5,315 nucleotides of DNA from Candidatus Uhrbacteria bacterium RIFOXYA2_FULL_40_9 (lineage in GTDB: Bacteria > Patescibacteriota > Patescibacteriia > UBA9934 > GWF2-40-263). Positions 5,242 through 5,315 of this stretch are shown in pieces. Made by a program: the position numbers and the translations under genes. Below the pieces are notes generated by a model. It was not told where the DNA came from, ran no database searches, and worked only from the letters and a program-made list of their open reading frames with translations. Positions within the stretch are counted from its first letter, which is position 1, and every line of letters starts with the position of its first letter. The DNA is taken from the NCBI GenBank assembly GCA_001791615.1, contig MGEY01000057.1, positions 1 through 5,315 of the forward strand, written 5' to 3'.

Positions 5242-5273
5242 CAAAACTCTCACGTAAGTGAGAGTTTTGTGTA
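5242..5273 (+). terminator. Strong intrinsic terminator after the GDPD-like gene
   Basis: CAAAACTCTCAC (5242-5253) and GTGAGAGTTTTG (5258-5269) form a perfect 12-bp stem with a GTAA loop, 48 bases after the stop codon. Its A- and T-rich outer arms supply the T tract in both directions, so it may act bidirectionally. Confidence 0.75.
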
Positions 5274-5280
5274 TCTGAAA

Positions 5281-5305
5281 CAAAAAGAGTCTCCAGTGGA
5301 GATCT
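5281..5305 (-). terminator. Putative terminator of a leftward gene beyond the right edge
   Basis: TCTCC (5290-5294) and GGAGA (5298-5302) pair around a 3-base loop, extended by AGA/TCT (5286-5288 with 5303-5305) across one bulged G. Read leftward the hairpin is followed by TTTTTG (complement of 5286-5281). A gene coded on the minus strand probably ends just outside the window. The bulge lowers confidence. Confidence 0.4.
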
Positions 5306-5315
5306 TATTTAGATA

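Noticed and set aside
1..5315. tRNA, rRNA, riboswitch or origin sequences.
   Set aside because: No cloverleaf, conserved rRNA stretch, riboswitch core or DnaA-box cluster was recognised by eye on either strand; a covariance-model search was not possible here.

Overview
The window looks like bacterial chromosomal DNA: moderately AT-rich, densely packed, standard stop usage, no RNA genes and no complete mobile element. A small secreted Gmad2-type protein, a long GDPD-like protein with unassigned flanks, a lone type II pantothenate kinase and several genes without Shine-Dalgarno sequences would fit a Patescibacteria/CPR-type genome (for example the Peregrinibacteria side). That is a low-to-moderate confidence inference; a Firmicutes-like origin is not excluded. 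Genes end in TAG, TAA and TGA, and nothing requires recoding of TGA.

Layout. Positions 1-61 hold the first 20 codons of a leftward gene with a strong ribosome binding site. It diverges from a rightward U32-family gene (136-1389), probably a TrhP-like tRNA hydroxylation protein. That gene converges on a leftward type II pantothenate kinase (1440-2333). The two transcripts seem to end on overlapping terminators, one of them inside the kinase coding sequence. Continuing leftward-coded, there is a Maf-family fragment (2421-2792) whose N-terminal half is missing, a cluster of structured palindromic repeats (2678-2907) lying where that half should be, and a small exported Gmad2-domain protein (2985-3434). 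A divergent promoter region (3435-3579) separates this from a rightward 537-residue GDPD-like protein (3580-5193), followed by a strong hairpin terminator. A second hairpin at the right edge probably ends a leftward gene outside the window.

The genes do not form an obvious pathway. U32 (tRNA modification), pantothenate kinase (CoA synthesis) and Maf (removal of non-canonical nucleotides) are housekeeping-type functions, each with its own signals, rather than one operon. The most distinctive element is the repeat cluster. Its 67-bp unit has two hairpins inside an 8-bp outer inverted repeat, the two hairpin loops are mutually complementary, and the array has replaced the 5' half of maf while staying translatable in the maf frame.
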